This document shows positions 52,965 to 61,974 of a DNA stretch of 64,000 nt, in pieces. The first letter of the stretch is position 1; every line of letters starts with the position of its first letter. The stretch lies in contig NZ_CP017659.1 in assembly GCF_015326965.1 (NCBI RefSeq), forward strand, positions 992,001 to 1,056,000, given 5' to 3'. This DNA comes from Paenibacillus sp. JZ16. GTDB lineage: Bacteria; Bacillota; Bacilli; Paenibacillales; Paenibacillaceae. The position numbers and the translations under genes were made by a program. A model generated the notes under the pieces. It did not search any database and was not told where the DNA came from. It saw only the letters and a program-made list of their open reading frames with translations.

Positions 52965-55456
52965 ATAGCTTCTCTCCCTTCCGCCTGACCACCTCTGCCG
53001 ATGTTCATAAGATTCCATTCATAATAGCCGGGTGGCGTGGTTTGTTCGACTTCCACGCCGGCAGTTATCAGCTTCAGCTTGAAGAGAACTTCTACCGGAT
53101 GGGGATTATGCACGAAGCAGGTTGAATCGCGGGCATCGGTGTATATGCTTAGAGGCAGTTCCGCCTCGAAAGCGATGTCCCCGCCGGACAGACGCACCGC
53201 CTTCCACAAATGAAGCTTGCCGTCACCGGAGATGTGGGCGGTATCTCCCAGGAAGGTAATGCCCCGGTAGCGTGCTTCAGCCGCGTCAGCGCAGAACAGC
53301 CAGATATCCTCCGCCCTATTCTGCCTTACCACCGTCAAACCGTAGGTAAGGCTGCCGGCATTCTGTTCCTTTTGACGGATTTCCAGCCTTTCACCATATT
53401 GGAATCGCGGGTTGATCAGCGTGAGAAACCGCCGTCTTTTTCCCGTCGCGCCACCGACAGCAACATAAGGACCGTAGCTCTCCGCCCCTGGGTATTCACG
53501 GAGGGAAAGCATCTTCTCCTCGGGAAAGGGGAACATGAGCTGCAGAGCGGCCTTCTCCCCCTGGAATACAATGGAGTCGCTTTCCAGGTTCTCGCCCGGG
53601 GCCTTGGGCTCATCACCGTCCAAGACCGCCGAGGTCGTATGAAACAGCAGTTCCGCCTCATCTGAATCCTGATGCAGTTCCACATCATCCACGACGACGT
53701 AATAAGCCGAATCGATATGTATGACAGATCGCTGGTAGCCTTTCAGCAGCCCCCCATAACTTTCGGTAGCGTCCCCGACAACCGCCTCGAATGACGGTAG
53801 CAGCAGTTCCTCCCGAAGATCGCCTCCTCCCAGGTGGAGCTGTCCCTGACCCTTGACGAGCAGCGAATTGTGTCCTATCGTGCCGGTAGTGTAATCCGCC
53901 TTCGGACCGGGTACATAATCCTGATAGCCAGGATTGGTCAGCAGCCATTCTCCGCCGACATTGATCACCAGATTGTTCTGGTCTCTGTGATTATGGTCCT
54001 TCGCCGAGCTGCTTGAGGCAAAGCACAGCAGATGATCCTCATCGCCCCATCCTGACCGCAGGGCGGCCCAGCCTACGCTCCGGAAGACCGCTGAAGCACA
54101 TGCGCCGTACAGCTCCGACGGGCTCTTTGGGGAGGTCTCTTTCCGCAAATAAAGAAGCGAATTGTAATGTGCCGCTGCATGCTTCTGCAAGTACCACACC
54201 GCTGCCGGATGGCCGTAATGGGTAGCTGTCATGGCCATGAGGTATGTGATATCGAGCTTGGAAAACGAATCCGACAGATTCGGGAACGAGCTCTCCTCCC
54301 CCGGCGCCATCAGCCGAAAAAAACGCTCGGGAAGCTCTTCCCGTAAATACGGGTCCTGTACCAGGCTGTCATCGCCGCTGATTCTCCGGTAAAGATCCGC
54401 CGCCATCCAAGCATGTCGTGCTGCCACATTGTCGTACAGCAGCCCCTCTGTTTCGCCGGACACCCGTTTTCGTTCCAGATAGCTTTGAAGATAAGTAAGT
54501 CCGGCGTTTAAATATTTGGCGGCAAACGAGATCTCATCCATGATAGCCGCCGCACCGTACACCATCGCCACCTGCTTGGCTGCGACAATATTGTGCATAT
54601 CGCTGCTTCCGATATCGATGGCCAGCGGCTGCAGTCCTTTTTCCAGAATGGCTTGGCGAATGGATCGCCGCTCATCCTCCGTTAGAAGACGGTGAATCGC
54701 ATCATAGGCACTCGAAACGCCAAGCAGCAGGTGGGCGTTGCTCAGATTTCCTTCTGCACCCCGCTCGTCAAACTCATACCATTTACCGAAGGAAGTCAGG
54801 GACAACAGATGCTCCTTCACTCGCTCCGCATATTTTCTTTCATTCGTCACCAGGAAGGACGTGGACATGACGACCAGCCGATCCTCAATCGCTCTGGCAT
54901 ACATCGTCCAGAAGGGGAAGAAGGTATGTCCTTGCGGTTCGGGCGCCCGCTTCGGCTCTGTCAGAGGCAGCTCAACCTTCCACTGCTCCGATATGGACGG
55001 ATACAGCACCTCGAAGCTTTCTTCCTCCACATAGGCGTCCGCTTTTGCCAGGTATTCCTCCCATAGCCGAGATGCATCGATGATCCTCGAAGAACGGCCC
55101 TCGCCCGGCTTAATCCGTTCCCGAAATGCCTTGAGTTCTTCTTCCGAAAACAATATTCTCGGATGGTCCTGCAGCTTCATGACTGAATCCATACCTGCCG
55201 GCTGTACCCGCACCTTCCAGCTGCACGCTGATGGGCTATCGCCCTGGGAATATACGGATACCTCCGTCTCGCCCGGCTTCAGCCCGGTTATCAGACTTCC
55301 GTTCACCCCAAGTGTCTCCGGATCGCTGCAGGTAATTCTATACGCTGAATCCGATTGGGGTTCTAGTCTCCCGCAGGGCTCCGCTAGCATGAAGCTCAGC
55401 CGGTGCTCTTCCCCCGTCTCCAGCAGCGAGGGCTTTATAAATTCCGTTCGAAGCAT
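52952..55456 (-). CDS. Heparinase II/III-like polysaccharide lyase
   Basis: An 834-residue protein without a signal peptide, so probably cytosolic. After an N-terminal Ig-like segment an alpha/alpha toroid (about 110-430; LLLGVSSAYDAIHRLLTEDE, IGSSDMHNIVAAKQVAM) and a heparinase II/III C-terminal beta-sandwich follow (SSSAKDHNHRDQNNLVINVGGEWLLTNPGY). Candidate catalytic residues are His in DMHN, Tyr in the toroid and His in DHNHRD. It would cleave a uronic-acid-containing oligosaccharide by beta-elimination. GGAGGAG precedes the ATG at 55456. It opens the operon from the promoter at 55617. Confidence 0.85.
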   Translation of the reverse strand: MLRTEFIKPSLLETGEEHRLSFMLAEPCGRLEPQSDSAYRITCSDPETLGVNGSLITGLKPGETEVSVYSQGDSPSACSWKVRVQPAGMDSVMKLQDHPRILFSEEELKAFRERIKPGEGRSSRIIDASRLWEEYLAKADAYVEEESFEVLYPSISEQWKVELPLTEPKRAPEPQGHTFFPFWTMYARAIEDRLVVMSTSFLVTNERKYAERVKEHLLSLTSFGKWYEFDERGAEGNLSNAHLLLGVSSAYDAIHRLLTEDERRSIRQAILEKGLQPLAIDIGSSDMHNIVAAKQVAMVYGAAAIMDEISFAAKYLNAGLTYLQSYLERKRVSGETEGLLYDNVAARHAWMAADLYRRISGDDSLVQDPYLREELPERFFRLMAPGEESSFPNLSDSFSKLDITYLMAMTATHYGHPAAVWYLQKHAAAHYNSLLYLRKETSPKSPSELYGACASAVFRSVGWAALRSGWGDEDHLLCFASSSSAKDHNHRDQNNLVINVGGEWLLTNPGYQDYVPGPKADYTTGTIGHNSLLVKGQGQLHLGGGDLREELLLPSFEAVVGDATESYGGLLKGYQRSVIHIDSAYYVVVDDVELHQDSDEAELLFHTTSAVLDGDEPKAPGENLESDSIVFQGEKAALQLMFPFPEEKMLSLREYPGAESYGPYVAVGGATGKRRRFLTLINPRFQYGERLEIRQKEQNAGSLTYGLTVVRQNRAEDIWLFCADAAEARYRGITFLGDTAHISGDGKLHLWKAVRLSGGDIAFEAELPLSIYTDARDSTCFVHNPHPVEVLFKLKLITAGVEVEQTTPPGYYEWNLMNIGRGGQAEGREAMWKP

Positions 55457-55608
55457 TAATCTCAGCTCCTCCGTTAATAAGTGAGTTTCATACTGTACAA
55501 CCGACCAAGAAAACGCTGTCATAATTTAATGGCGAACAATACCCAATGGAGGTCAATCTGCGTTTATACCCTTCTGGGCAACTCGCTAACTTTCGGCCTC
55601 TCATTTAC

Positions 55609-55646
55609 ATACATGTATATTACTTGTATTTTTAATGATCTGTCAA
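55609..55646 (-). promoter_or_regulatory. Promoter and ATACATGT operator of the heparinase operon
   Basis: -35 TTGACA (55641-55646), 18-base spacer and -10 TAATAT (55617-55622) on the minus strand. ATACATGTAT (55609-55618) and a following ACTTGTATT overlap the -10 and spacer. A similar pair of half-sites occurs at 58873. A repressor bound here would block the promoter. Confidence 0.6.
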
Positions 55647-55682
55647 TTCAAATTTTTGTCGTATTTACTCCATTACGAAGGT

Positions 55683-55717
55683 GAAGCAGCACCAAATGTT
55701 CCAATTGGTGCTGCTTC
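55683..55717. terminator. Hairpin after the secreted propeller gene
   Basis: GAAGCAGCACCAA and TTGGTGCTGCTTC form a 13-bp perfect stem, 15 bases past the stop at 55733. The minus strand lacks a T-run, the plus strand has TTTT, so it may be a weak terminator or an mRNA-stabilising hairpin. Confidence 0.5.
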
Positions 55718-55732
55718 TTTTGCAGTTCCGAA

Positions 55733-58700
55733 CTAATTAACGGTAACTACGCATTCCGCCGTCTTGCTGCCGTCTAAAGTTGTAACCCTAATAACCGTCG
55801 TTCCCGGCTGCAGGCCTTTGACGACTCCGGTAGCGCTGACGGAGGCAACGGCGCTATTGCTGGAGGTCCACGTGACGTTCTTTACTGTTGCAAATGATGG
55901 ATGAACCTCCGCTTTTAATTCGGCCGTTTGATCAACGGACAACTCCAGCGTGCTCGCGCTCAGACGCACCTCGGTAACCGCAGCTCTGTTATCCTCGATC
56001 ACATGGCGCCAAAGCTCATTATTGGTCACAAAGTACAGGTTGCCCATGTTATCCCGCGACAACCAGGCAGCCTGGTTTCTCATGACGGTTAATGTTTTGT
56101 CGTCAGGATGGATGGAGAACAGCTTACCGCTCATCGTTCCATAGACGAGGCCGTCTTTCCCGATAACGAGGCTTGCATCTCTCCACTGTCCGCCCGCATC
56201 CGGAAACTTCTCGTCCTGATATATCACCTCTCCTGACGACGGATCATAGATGAACAACGTTCCCATGGCAAAGCCCCAGATGTTCCCGTCCGGACCTTCT
56301 ATCAGCGAGGTGATAGCTCCTTTTCCTGGAACTGGCACGATCTCTTTTTCCTTTATTCCTCTCGCTATATCCCATACAAATAACTTCGCTTCATTTTCGG
56401 TCGGTGTGCTGCCGAGGCCTCCCCGGATGGAGCTGCCTGCATAAATCTTTCCATCCTTGTAGGCCAGGGATACGATGCTCTGATTCGGCACGATCTGCGT
56501 ATGAACCGACAAATTCTTGGTGGCCGGGTCATAAACACTGAAGGCTCCACCTAGCTTCCCGTAGTCCGGAACTGTGCCGATGAACAGCATGTTTTCCGCT
56601 CCTAGCATGGCAAATGGACGATCCTGCAGATGCTCGGTTTTCAAATCAAACAGCTTGTTCACGGTTCGGTTGGTACCGGAGCTTCTCCACGGCTTGTTGG
56701 TATCATATTCAAAAATATTTGCGCCCGGATAGGTACCGAAGTACATTTTCTCTCCAATGGAAGTCATCCCTTCAGTCTGCCCGATCGAGTTGTTGGTGGA
56801 AAGGCCTGTGTCCGGATCATAAATGCCCATACCGCCGGGAAGGAATCCGCCGGCATAGATTTTGCCGTCCGGCCCCTGCCCGGTAATATGCAAGTCGATC
56901 GGTTGCTTTGGCAGCGGCATGATGGCCTGTTTCAGCGTGCCACGCTCCAAATTGTATTTGATTACTTTGGCCGAATTATTTCCGGCAACGCCGATCAGCG
57001 TCGGACCAGGATAATCGGGATCATCAATCAAAGCTGAGCCCCAGCCAATCACGTTGGAGACAAAATTGATTACTTCACTGCCTGTGTATATCTCTTCCAC
57101 TTGGTTGGTCGACAGATCATAGCTTTTTAGAATGCCGCCGTAGGTAAAGTATACCTTCCCTTCGTGCGGCTCGGACACACCTCTGGAGTGGATAAGCTCA
57201 TCGTCTTTAATCACCGCACCGGTGATTTTGTCCAACACGATCATCTTGTAGCCTGGGTCCATCTTCAGGAACAGCTTATCGCCGGCGATGTTCAGATCAT
57301 AGGTGCTCGTCAGATTATACTGTGCCGGCATGATGTTGGTCTTCTGATCGGTGTTCAGATCATGGCGAATGAGGTAGTTTTTCGTTCCGCCGCCTCCGAC
57401 GTACAACATGTTTTCTTCCTTGTCGTATGCCACGCTCCGCGGATAAATCTGGCCAGGCACAGGGTTGCCGAAATTCGTAAAGCCTTTTACCGGGTCATAT
57501 TCAAACACCGAACCTGACGGATAGACACCGCCGTAGATTTTGCCGTCCACTCCCGGGGTCAGCTCGAAAAACTGAGTGGTTGGGCTGGCCGTGCCCTCGG
57601 CCGGGTCTCCCAGATTGACGATCGTATCGGTAGACGGATCATACCGGTAAAGTGAAGCGGTGCCGTAGGAACCGAGATAAACCATGCCGTCCGTAGCTAC
57701 GGCCATCCCCCAGGCTCCGGTTGCCCCCGGCAGATCGATCGCCTGTATCGTCTCCTCGGTCTGAATATCGACGACAACGAGCTGGGCCGGATCGCCGACC
57801 TGAACCATATAAGCGACATCGCGTCCGTTTTCTTTTCCGAATACAGCCCGCATGACATAGTTGTTATACACCTGGATGCCCAGATTTTGATAGGCGGGAA
57901 CGACTTCCACCGATTCCTCGTCTTCAGCCAGCACATCACCGCTTTCGCTGTCGATCAGCCGGTAGCTGAAGGTGTACGAACCGATTTTCGAAAATTTGAC
58001 GCTCCAATCCTTGGTGGAATGGTAATCTGCTGGCAGCTCGAAGCCCGGCCTGCCGTACTCCCCGTTGTTCAGTATCGACTGATAGCGTCCCTCTTCGTCC
58101 TGAACGGTGAAGATCATATCTCCTTCTCCTTGGGTCTTGGAAACCTGCAGATAGGCACGCTTAATGCCTTCTGTTTCGCGGGCTTTCGTGGAGATCGTGA
58201 CGGGCATAGACAGGTTTTCCCCTACGCCAGCCTGATCCAGATCCATGATCTCGATCTGATACTGCGATTGGCCCGAGGTCACATTGACCTTCTTCACCGT
58301 GGCAGCAACCACCGTTCCATCCCGGCTGATGACTTTATAGGTCACGACATATTCTCCCGGCTGATCGAACTCTACCGTCCAGTTCGAGGTGTTAGAATAT
58401 TGCGGAGGCAGTCGGAATCCCTCTTTATGCAATTTCGAACGGTCAGTGAAGGATACCTCCCCAGCTCCTGGAACCTCGGCAGAACTATAAACCGCGTGCC
58501 CCGGCCCGCTTGTATCCACTTCAAAATAAACATTTCCATAGGTTGCAGAGGCCGTCTCATAAGTGGCAAGCGTCACGGTGTAATCAACCAGGTTACCTAC
58601 ATCAACCGTGTCCGGCAGCGTTAGGTCCAGACCGTACGACGAGTGTGCGGGCTTAGTGCTCCCCTCAGCATCGGCGCCCGCCGGCATAAACAGCTGGGGA

Positions 58701-58762
58701 AAAATCATTGCGAAAGCAAGGGTCCACGTCCAACCTTTGGATCGAAACAATCTGAGCTTCAT
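55733..58762 (-). CDS. Secreted beta-propeller protein with Ig-like and BIG2 domains
   Basis: A 1009-residue exported protein with a signal peptide (about 1-32, PAGADAE). Two Ig-like repeats at about 42-160 and 165-285 share a WTVEFDQPGEYVVTYKVISR pattern. Propeller blades with DGKIYGG/DGKIYAG motifs fill about 300-915. A BIG2 domain ends the protein (VSASTLELSVDQTAELKAEV, WTSSNSAVASVSATGVV). It is probably a surface or released polysaccharide-binding protein or lyase. Blades resemble the cytosolic protein at 44427. A perfect cre site and an ATACATGT site lie upstream. No family catalytic motif is recognised. Confidence 0.8.
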   Translation of the reverse strand: MKLRLFRSKGWTWTLAFAMIFPQLFMPAGADAEGSTKPAHSSYGLDLTLPDTVDVGNLVDYTVTLATYETASATYGNVYFEVDTSGPGHAVYSSAEVPGAGEVSFTDRSKLHKEGFRLPPQYSNTSNWTVEFDQPGEYVVTYKVISRDGTVVAATVKKVNVTSGQSQYQIEIMDLDQAGVGENLSMPVTISTKARETEGIKRAYLQVSKTQGEGDMIFTVQDEEGRYQSILNNGEYGRPGFELPADYHSTKDWSVKFSKIGSYTFSYRLIDSESGDVLAEDEESVEVVPAYQNLGIQVYNNYVMRAVFGKENGRDVAYMVQVGDPAQLVVVDIQTEETIQAIDLPGATGAWGMAVATDGMVYLGSYGTASLYRYDPSTDTIVNLGDPAEGTASPTTQFFELTPGVDGKIYGGVYPSGSVFEYDPVKGFTNFGNPVPGQIYPRSVAYDKEENMLYVGGGGTKNYLIRHDLNTDQKTNIMPAQYNLTSTYDLNIAGDKLFLKMDPGYKMIVLDKITGAVIKDDELIHSRGVSEPHEGKVYFTYGGILKSYDLSTNQVEEIYTGSEVINFVSNVIGWGSALIDDPDYPGPTLIGVAGNNSAKVIKYNLERGTLKQAIMPLPKQPIDLHITGQGPDGKIYAGGFLPGGMGIYDPDTGLSTNNSIGQTEGMTSIGEKMYFGTYPGANIFEYDTNKPWRSSGTNRTVNKLFDLKTEHLQDRPFAMLGAENMLFIGTVPDYGKLGGAFSVYDPATKNLSVHTQIVPNQSIVSLAYKDGKIYAGSSIRGGLGSTPTENEAKLFVWDIARGIKEKEIVPVPGKGAITSLIEGPDGNIWGFAMGTLFIYDPSSGEVIYQDEKFPDAGGQWRDASLVIGKDGLVYGTMSGKLFSIHPDDKTLTVMRNQAAWLSRDNMGNLYFVTNNELWRHVIEDNRAAVTEVRLSASTLELSVDQTAELKAEVHPSFATVKNVTWTSSNSAVASVSATGVVKGLQPGTTVIRVTTLDGSKTAECVVTVN

Positions 58763-58793
58763 TTCATCAATTCTCTCCTTTGGCTTAATTAAA

Positions 58794-58807
58794 TGGTAGC
58801 GCTTTCA
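58794..58807. promoter_or_regulatory. cre site for CcpA
   Basis: The minus strand TGAAAGCGCTACCA matches all 14 positions of TGWAARCGYTWNCW. It lies 32 bases before the secreted propeller gene, predicting carbon catabolite repression. Confidence 0.75.
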
Positions 58808-58872
58808 ATTCCTGAAAACATAACTTTCCTTTCTGCTCTCCTGATATGTATGTGCTATCCCCTCCTTGACGA

Positions 58873-58896
58873 ATACATGTATTTAACATGTATTTT
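58873..58896. promoter_or_regulatory. Candidate GntR-fusion operator before the secreted propeller gene
   Basis: ATACATGTAT followed by TTAACATGTATTTT, two ACATGTAT units 11 bp apart, about one helical turn. It matches the site in the heparinase promoter (55609). Confidence 0.5.
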
Positions 58897-59024
58897 ATGT
58901 TCATAAGTTACCACGTATCAAGGGGCAGCGTCAACGCCTGATTCGCTGCTTTTCCTTTCATCCCAATATGGTTATCTCTTTCTATTTACCTCATTTTCAG
59001 GACGAGGACTTGGTTTCAACAACA

Positions 59025-59046
59025 AAAAGCCGCTAATTTAGCGACT
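59025..59046 (-). terminator. Intrinsic terminator of the LysR gene
   Basis: GTCGCTAA-A-TTAGCGGC then TTTTTG on the minus strand, 48 bases past the stop at 59094. Copy 5 of the dispersed family, with the TTCTTGTCTCTCGACA flank. Confidence 0.78.
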
Positions 59047-59093
59047 TTCGAATGATATTTGATTCGTTCTTGTCTCTCGACAGCTACTTTAAG

Positions 59094-60005
59094 CTATACG
59101 ATTTTCTCCTCCTCCTCTACAGCAATTACCTCCCTTGCTGCTTCTATGAAAGATAATATGATAGGTGAAAGCCACTTATCTTTATGCCATGACATTTGTG
59201 TATACACGTGCAAGTCCGGAATCTGCCATGGAAGGGCAACAAGTACGCCCCGTTCAACTTCGGCTTCCGCGACGATCTCAGGAAGAAAGGCAATGCCGAT
59301 TCCCGTAATTGCGCATTGTTTAATGGCTTCGGCACTTTGAAACTCTAAATAAGTAATACTATCAATGCCCTCTTTCTCAAACGACCGGTCAAACATGGTT
59401 CGATAGGGACAACCCTTTTCATTCGTCAGAAACACTTCTCGGTGAAAATCTTCCAGCTGCAGCACAGTGCGTTTTGCAAGCGGGTGGTTCGGAGCAGCGA
59501 ATAATCGGAAAGTTTCTTCCACCAACGGCTCCACCGCAAGTCCGCTTGAGCGAATAGGTTCGTCCAACATAAAGACGACATCCGCGGTTCCCTCAAAGAG
59601 CGTTTGCTTGAGTTCCTGATTGGGAACGGAGCGGAAGATGAGGCGCACGCCCGGATGGCGCGAACGAAAACGTTGAAAGACAACGGGAAGCCGATAGGCG
59701 CAAAGAACTTCGTTAGCGCTAATCGTTAGAGTGCCGCTTAAGTTATCATTGTCATGTACGACGCTGCGTGCTTCGTCCAATTTGTTTAGCACCCCTTCGA
59801 CTTGAGTCAAAAAACGCTTACCCGCAGTCGTCAGAACGAGCTGCTTGCCCAAGCGGTCAAAGAGACGAACACCAAGTTCATCCTCCAATGCTTTCATTTG
59901 CATCGTGACGTTGGAGGGGACATAATTCAGCACTTCCGCAGCCCGACTAAAATTTAAAGTTGTGGCAACCGTGCGGAACGTGTTCAGTTGGCGCAATTCC
60001 ATCAT
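59094..60005 (-). CDS. LysR-family transcriptional regulator
   Basis: A 303-residue LysR protein: N-terminal HTH (LNTFRTVATTLNFSRAAEVLNYVPSNVTMQMKALEDELGVRLFDR) and a PBP-like effector domain (LSGTLTISANEVLCAYRLPVVFQRF, TGIGIAFLPEIVAEAEVERG). GGGGGATCGT precedes the ATG. It is divergent from the MetX-like gene with a 149-base shared region that includes an imperfect dyad CAAAATTATT...TATTGCTTTG at 60031-60053, a plausible binding site. It probably regulates that neighbour. Confidence 0.9.
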   Translation of the reverse strand: MMELRQLNTFRTVATTLNFSRAAEVLNYVPSNVTMQMKALEDELGVRLFDRLGKQLVLTTAGKRFLTQVEGVLNKLDEARSVVHDNDNLSGTLTISANEVLCAYRLPVVFQRFRSRHPGVRLIFRSVPNQELKQTLFEGTADVVFMLDEPIRSSGLAVEPLVEETFRLFAAPNHPLAKRTVLQLEDFHREVFLTNEKGCPYRTMFDRSFEKEGIDSITYLEFQSAEAIKQCAITGIGIAFLPEIVAEAEVERGVLVALPWQIPDLHVYTQMSWHKDKWLSPIILSFIEAAREVIAVEEEEKIV

Positions 60006-60154
60006 ACGATCCCCCTTTTACCTTTTTACCTTCAAAATTATTGAATATTGCTTTGAAATCCATTCACTTTTATTGAGAGTATCACGGAACTATACTAACA
60101 ACAAGAACTACATTTTAAATATATGGTTTCATTTTGAAGGGAGTAAACAATACG

Positions 60155-61174
60155 ATGGATTATGAGATTTTTAATTTGGGTGACGTTACCTTGCAATCCG
60201 GAGTGACGTTACCGAACGCTTTTCTTGCTTATAAGACATATGGACAATTGAACGAGAAGAAAGATAATGTCATCGTCTATCCAACGGCTTTTGGCGACCA
60301 CCATGTTCAGAATGAGTGGTTGATTGGAAACGATATGGCACTAGATCCGAGAGAATACTTCATTATCGTTCCAAATCTGCTGGGCAACGGATTATCTTCG
60401 TCACCCAGCAACACGCCTCCCCCATTCGACCGGGCTAATTTTCCGCAGGTAACCATCTATGACAACGTTAAGTTCCAGCATCGGCTGGTCACCGAAAAAT
60501 TCGGGATTCATAAGATTGCACTCGTCGTTGGATGGTCCATGGGAGGCATTCAAGCATTCCAGTGGGGAGCAAGTTATCCAGACATGGTGGAACGAATTGC
60601 CCCCTTCGCCGGTGTTGCAAAGACTTGGCCTCAAACGTATGTCGTCTTGGAAGGGATGAAAGCTGCACTCTTATCTGCAGTCGGCTCCAATTCAAGTAAA
60701 CTAGACCAGTTGACTTCTGCTGACATGCGTGCCGTTGGTCGTGTCTATGCGGGATGGGGGGTATCCCATGCGTTTTACAGAAAGGAACTTTATCGTGAGC
60801 TGGGATTTGACGCATTGCCGGATTTTGTGGCTGGTTTTTGGGAGGAAAGCTTTATGCAGATGGATCCGCACAATGTCCTGGCCATGTTATGGACAGGGCA
60901 GCATGCAGATATTAGTGCAAACCCCTCTTATAACGGAGATTTCGATAAGGCGCTCAGAAGCATCAAAGCACTTGCGTGTGTGATGCCAGGGAGCACGGAT
61001 CTTTTCTGCACGGCGGACGATAACGAATACGAGGCTAAGCTTATTCCTCATGCTGTGTTTAATCCGATCGAGTCGATCTGGGGACATTTTGCTGGTCGCG
61101 GTATCAACCAAGCCGATAATAAATGTATTGATGACAACCTTAAACGCTTGTTGGCGCTTAGGACAAACGGATAA
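60155..61174 (+). CDS. MetX-like alpha/beta hydrolase (homoserine O-acetyltransferase superfamily)
   Basis: A 339-residue enzyme of the MetX-like group. Ser nucleophile in VVGWSMGGIQAFQWG, probable Asp in MPGSTDLFCTADDN and His in ESIWGHFAG. The N-terminal TLPNAFLAYKTYGQLNEKKDNVIVYPTAFG is typical of the family. It lacks the long acyl-CoA-transferase lid of true MetX, so it could be a hydrolase. The start at the ATG at 60155 is preceded by AAGGGAG at a long spacing. Divergent from LysR; terminator at 61298. Confidence 0.82.
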   Translation: MDYEIFNLGDVTLQSGVTLPNAFLAYKTYGQLNEKKDNVIVYPTAFGDHHVQNEWLIGNDMALDPREYFIIVPNLLGNGLSSSPSNTPPPFDRANFPQVTIYDNVKFQHRLVTEKFGIHKIALVVGWSMGGIQAFQWGASYPDMVERIAPFAGVAKTWPQTYVVLEGMKAALLSAVGSNSSKLDQLTSADMRAVGRVYAGWGVSHAFYRKELYRELGFDALPDFVAGFWEESFMQMDPHNVLAMLWTGQHADISANPSYNGDFDKALRSIKALACVMPGSTDLFCTADDNEYEAKLIPHAVFNPIESIWGHFAGRGINQADNKCIDDNLKRLLALRTNG

Positions 61175-61297
61175 ATCATCACTCGATGCTACAAAATATC
61201 AATTCATTTCTTAAACTTTATTTTCTAAGTATGGTTGAAACATGGCTCTCGTCTGTCATAACTCTCATGAAGTAACGACCCTGCACGATCGTAATAT

Positions 61298-61333
61298 GAG
61301 GTCACCAGAACTTGCTGGTTGGCCTCTTTTTTT
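61298..61333 (+). terminator. Intrinsic terminator of the MetX-like gene
   Basis: GAGGTCACCAG-AACTTG-CTGGTTGGCCTC followed by TTTTTTT, about 125 bases past the stop. Confidence 0.85.
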
Positions 61334-61344
61334 GTAGTGTCCTT

Positions 61345-61704
61345 TCACGTTCGTAATAAAAGCCATGCCTGAGGCAGGCCAAGCCAAAAACCCGAAGCTG
61401 GCATTACGATAGCGCCGATTAAGCAGACACTTAGCAGCATCCAACCGAGAACTGCGGGAGGAACGATCCCCTTCTTTTTAATCAGCCAATCCACCATATA
61501 GCCAAGCAACATTAGCAGAAATCCAAACATCGTGAACCAGAACGCGGTTCCACGATCCCACTGATCATCCGCCACTGTACCCCACAAGCCTTCAGTGATG
61601 AGGGGGTGTAATTGACTTGCGTATGCAAAAAGTCCATAAATCACATGCAGTAACCCGGTTAACATAAGCATCAGGCCAACATGGCGCTTTGCCCCACTTA
61701 CCAT
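61345..61704 (-). CDS. DUF6463-like membrane protein
   Basis: A 119-residue protein with four hydrophobic segments (LMLMLTGLLHVIYGLFAY, FWFTMFGFLLMLLGYMVDWL, VLGWMLLSVCLIGAIVM) and the conserved LPQAWLLL tail typical of the DUF6463 family. AAGGAGGG precedes the ATG. No function can be stated. It stands alone. Confidence 0.7.
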   Translation of the reverse strand: MVSGAKRHVGLMLMLTGLLHVIYGLFAYASQLHPLITEGLWGTVADDQWDRGTAFWFTMFGFLLMLLGYMVDWLIKKKGIVPPAVLGWMLLSVCLIGAIVMPASGFWLGLPQAWLLLRT

Positions 61705-61974
61705 ATTGTTCCCTCCTTTTCTTCATAGCGATCAAGGCGCTGACGCCGAGGATCCAGTCGATGTGCTGAACTGTATGAATCCCGGCACGATCCGTCTGAT
61801 TTCTGCGTCAGGGAATAGTGATCTCCTAATTCGCAAACGGCCTGACCAACGTCCGTTGGGTCAGAATGCCATGAATCAACGGCTCTCCGATTCCTATGAT
61901 CCGCGCCACTATTAATGCTATGTCATGCCAATTCACCTCAATACGTATCAGCAGCCGCAGCGGTCATTGCATAT

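Noticed and set aside
61706..61918. 69-codon plus-strand frame
   Set aside because: No ribosome binding site and no recognisable family; at best a decayed fragment near the orphan promoter.
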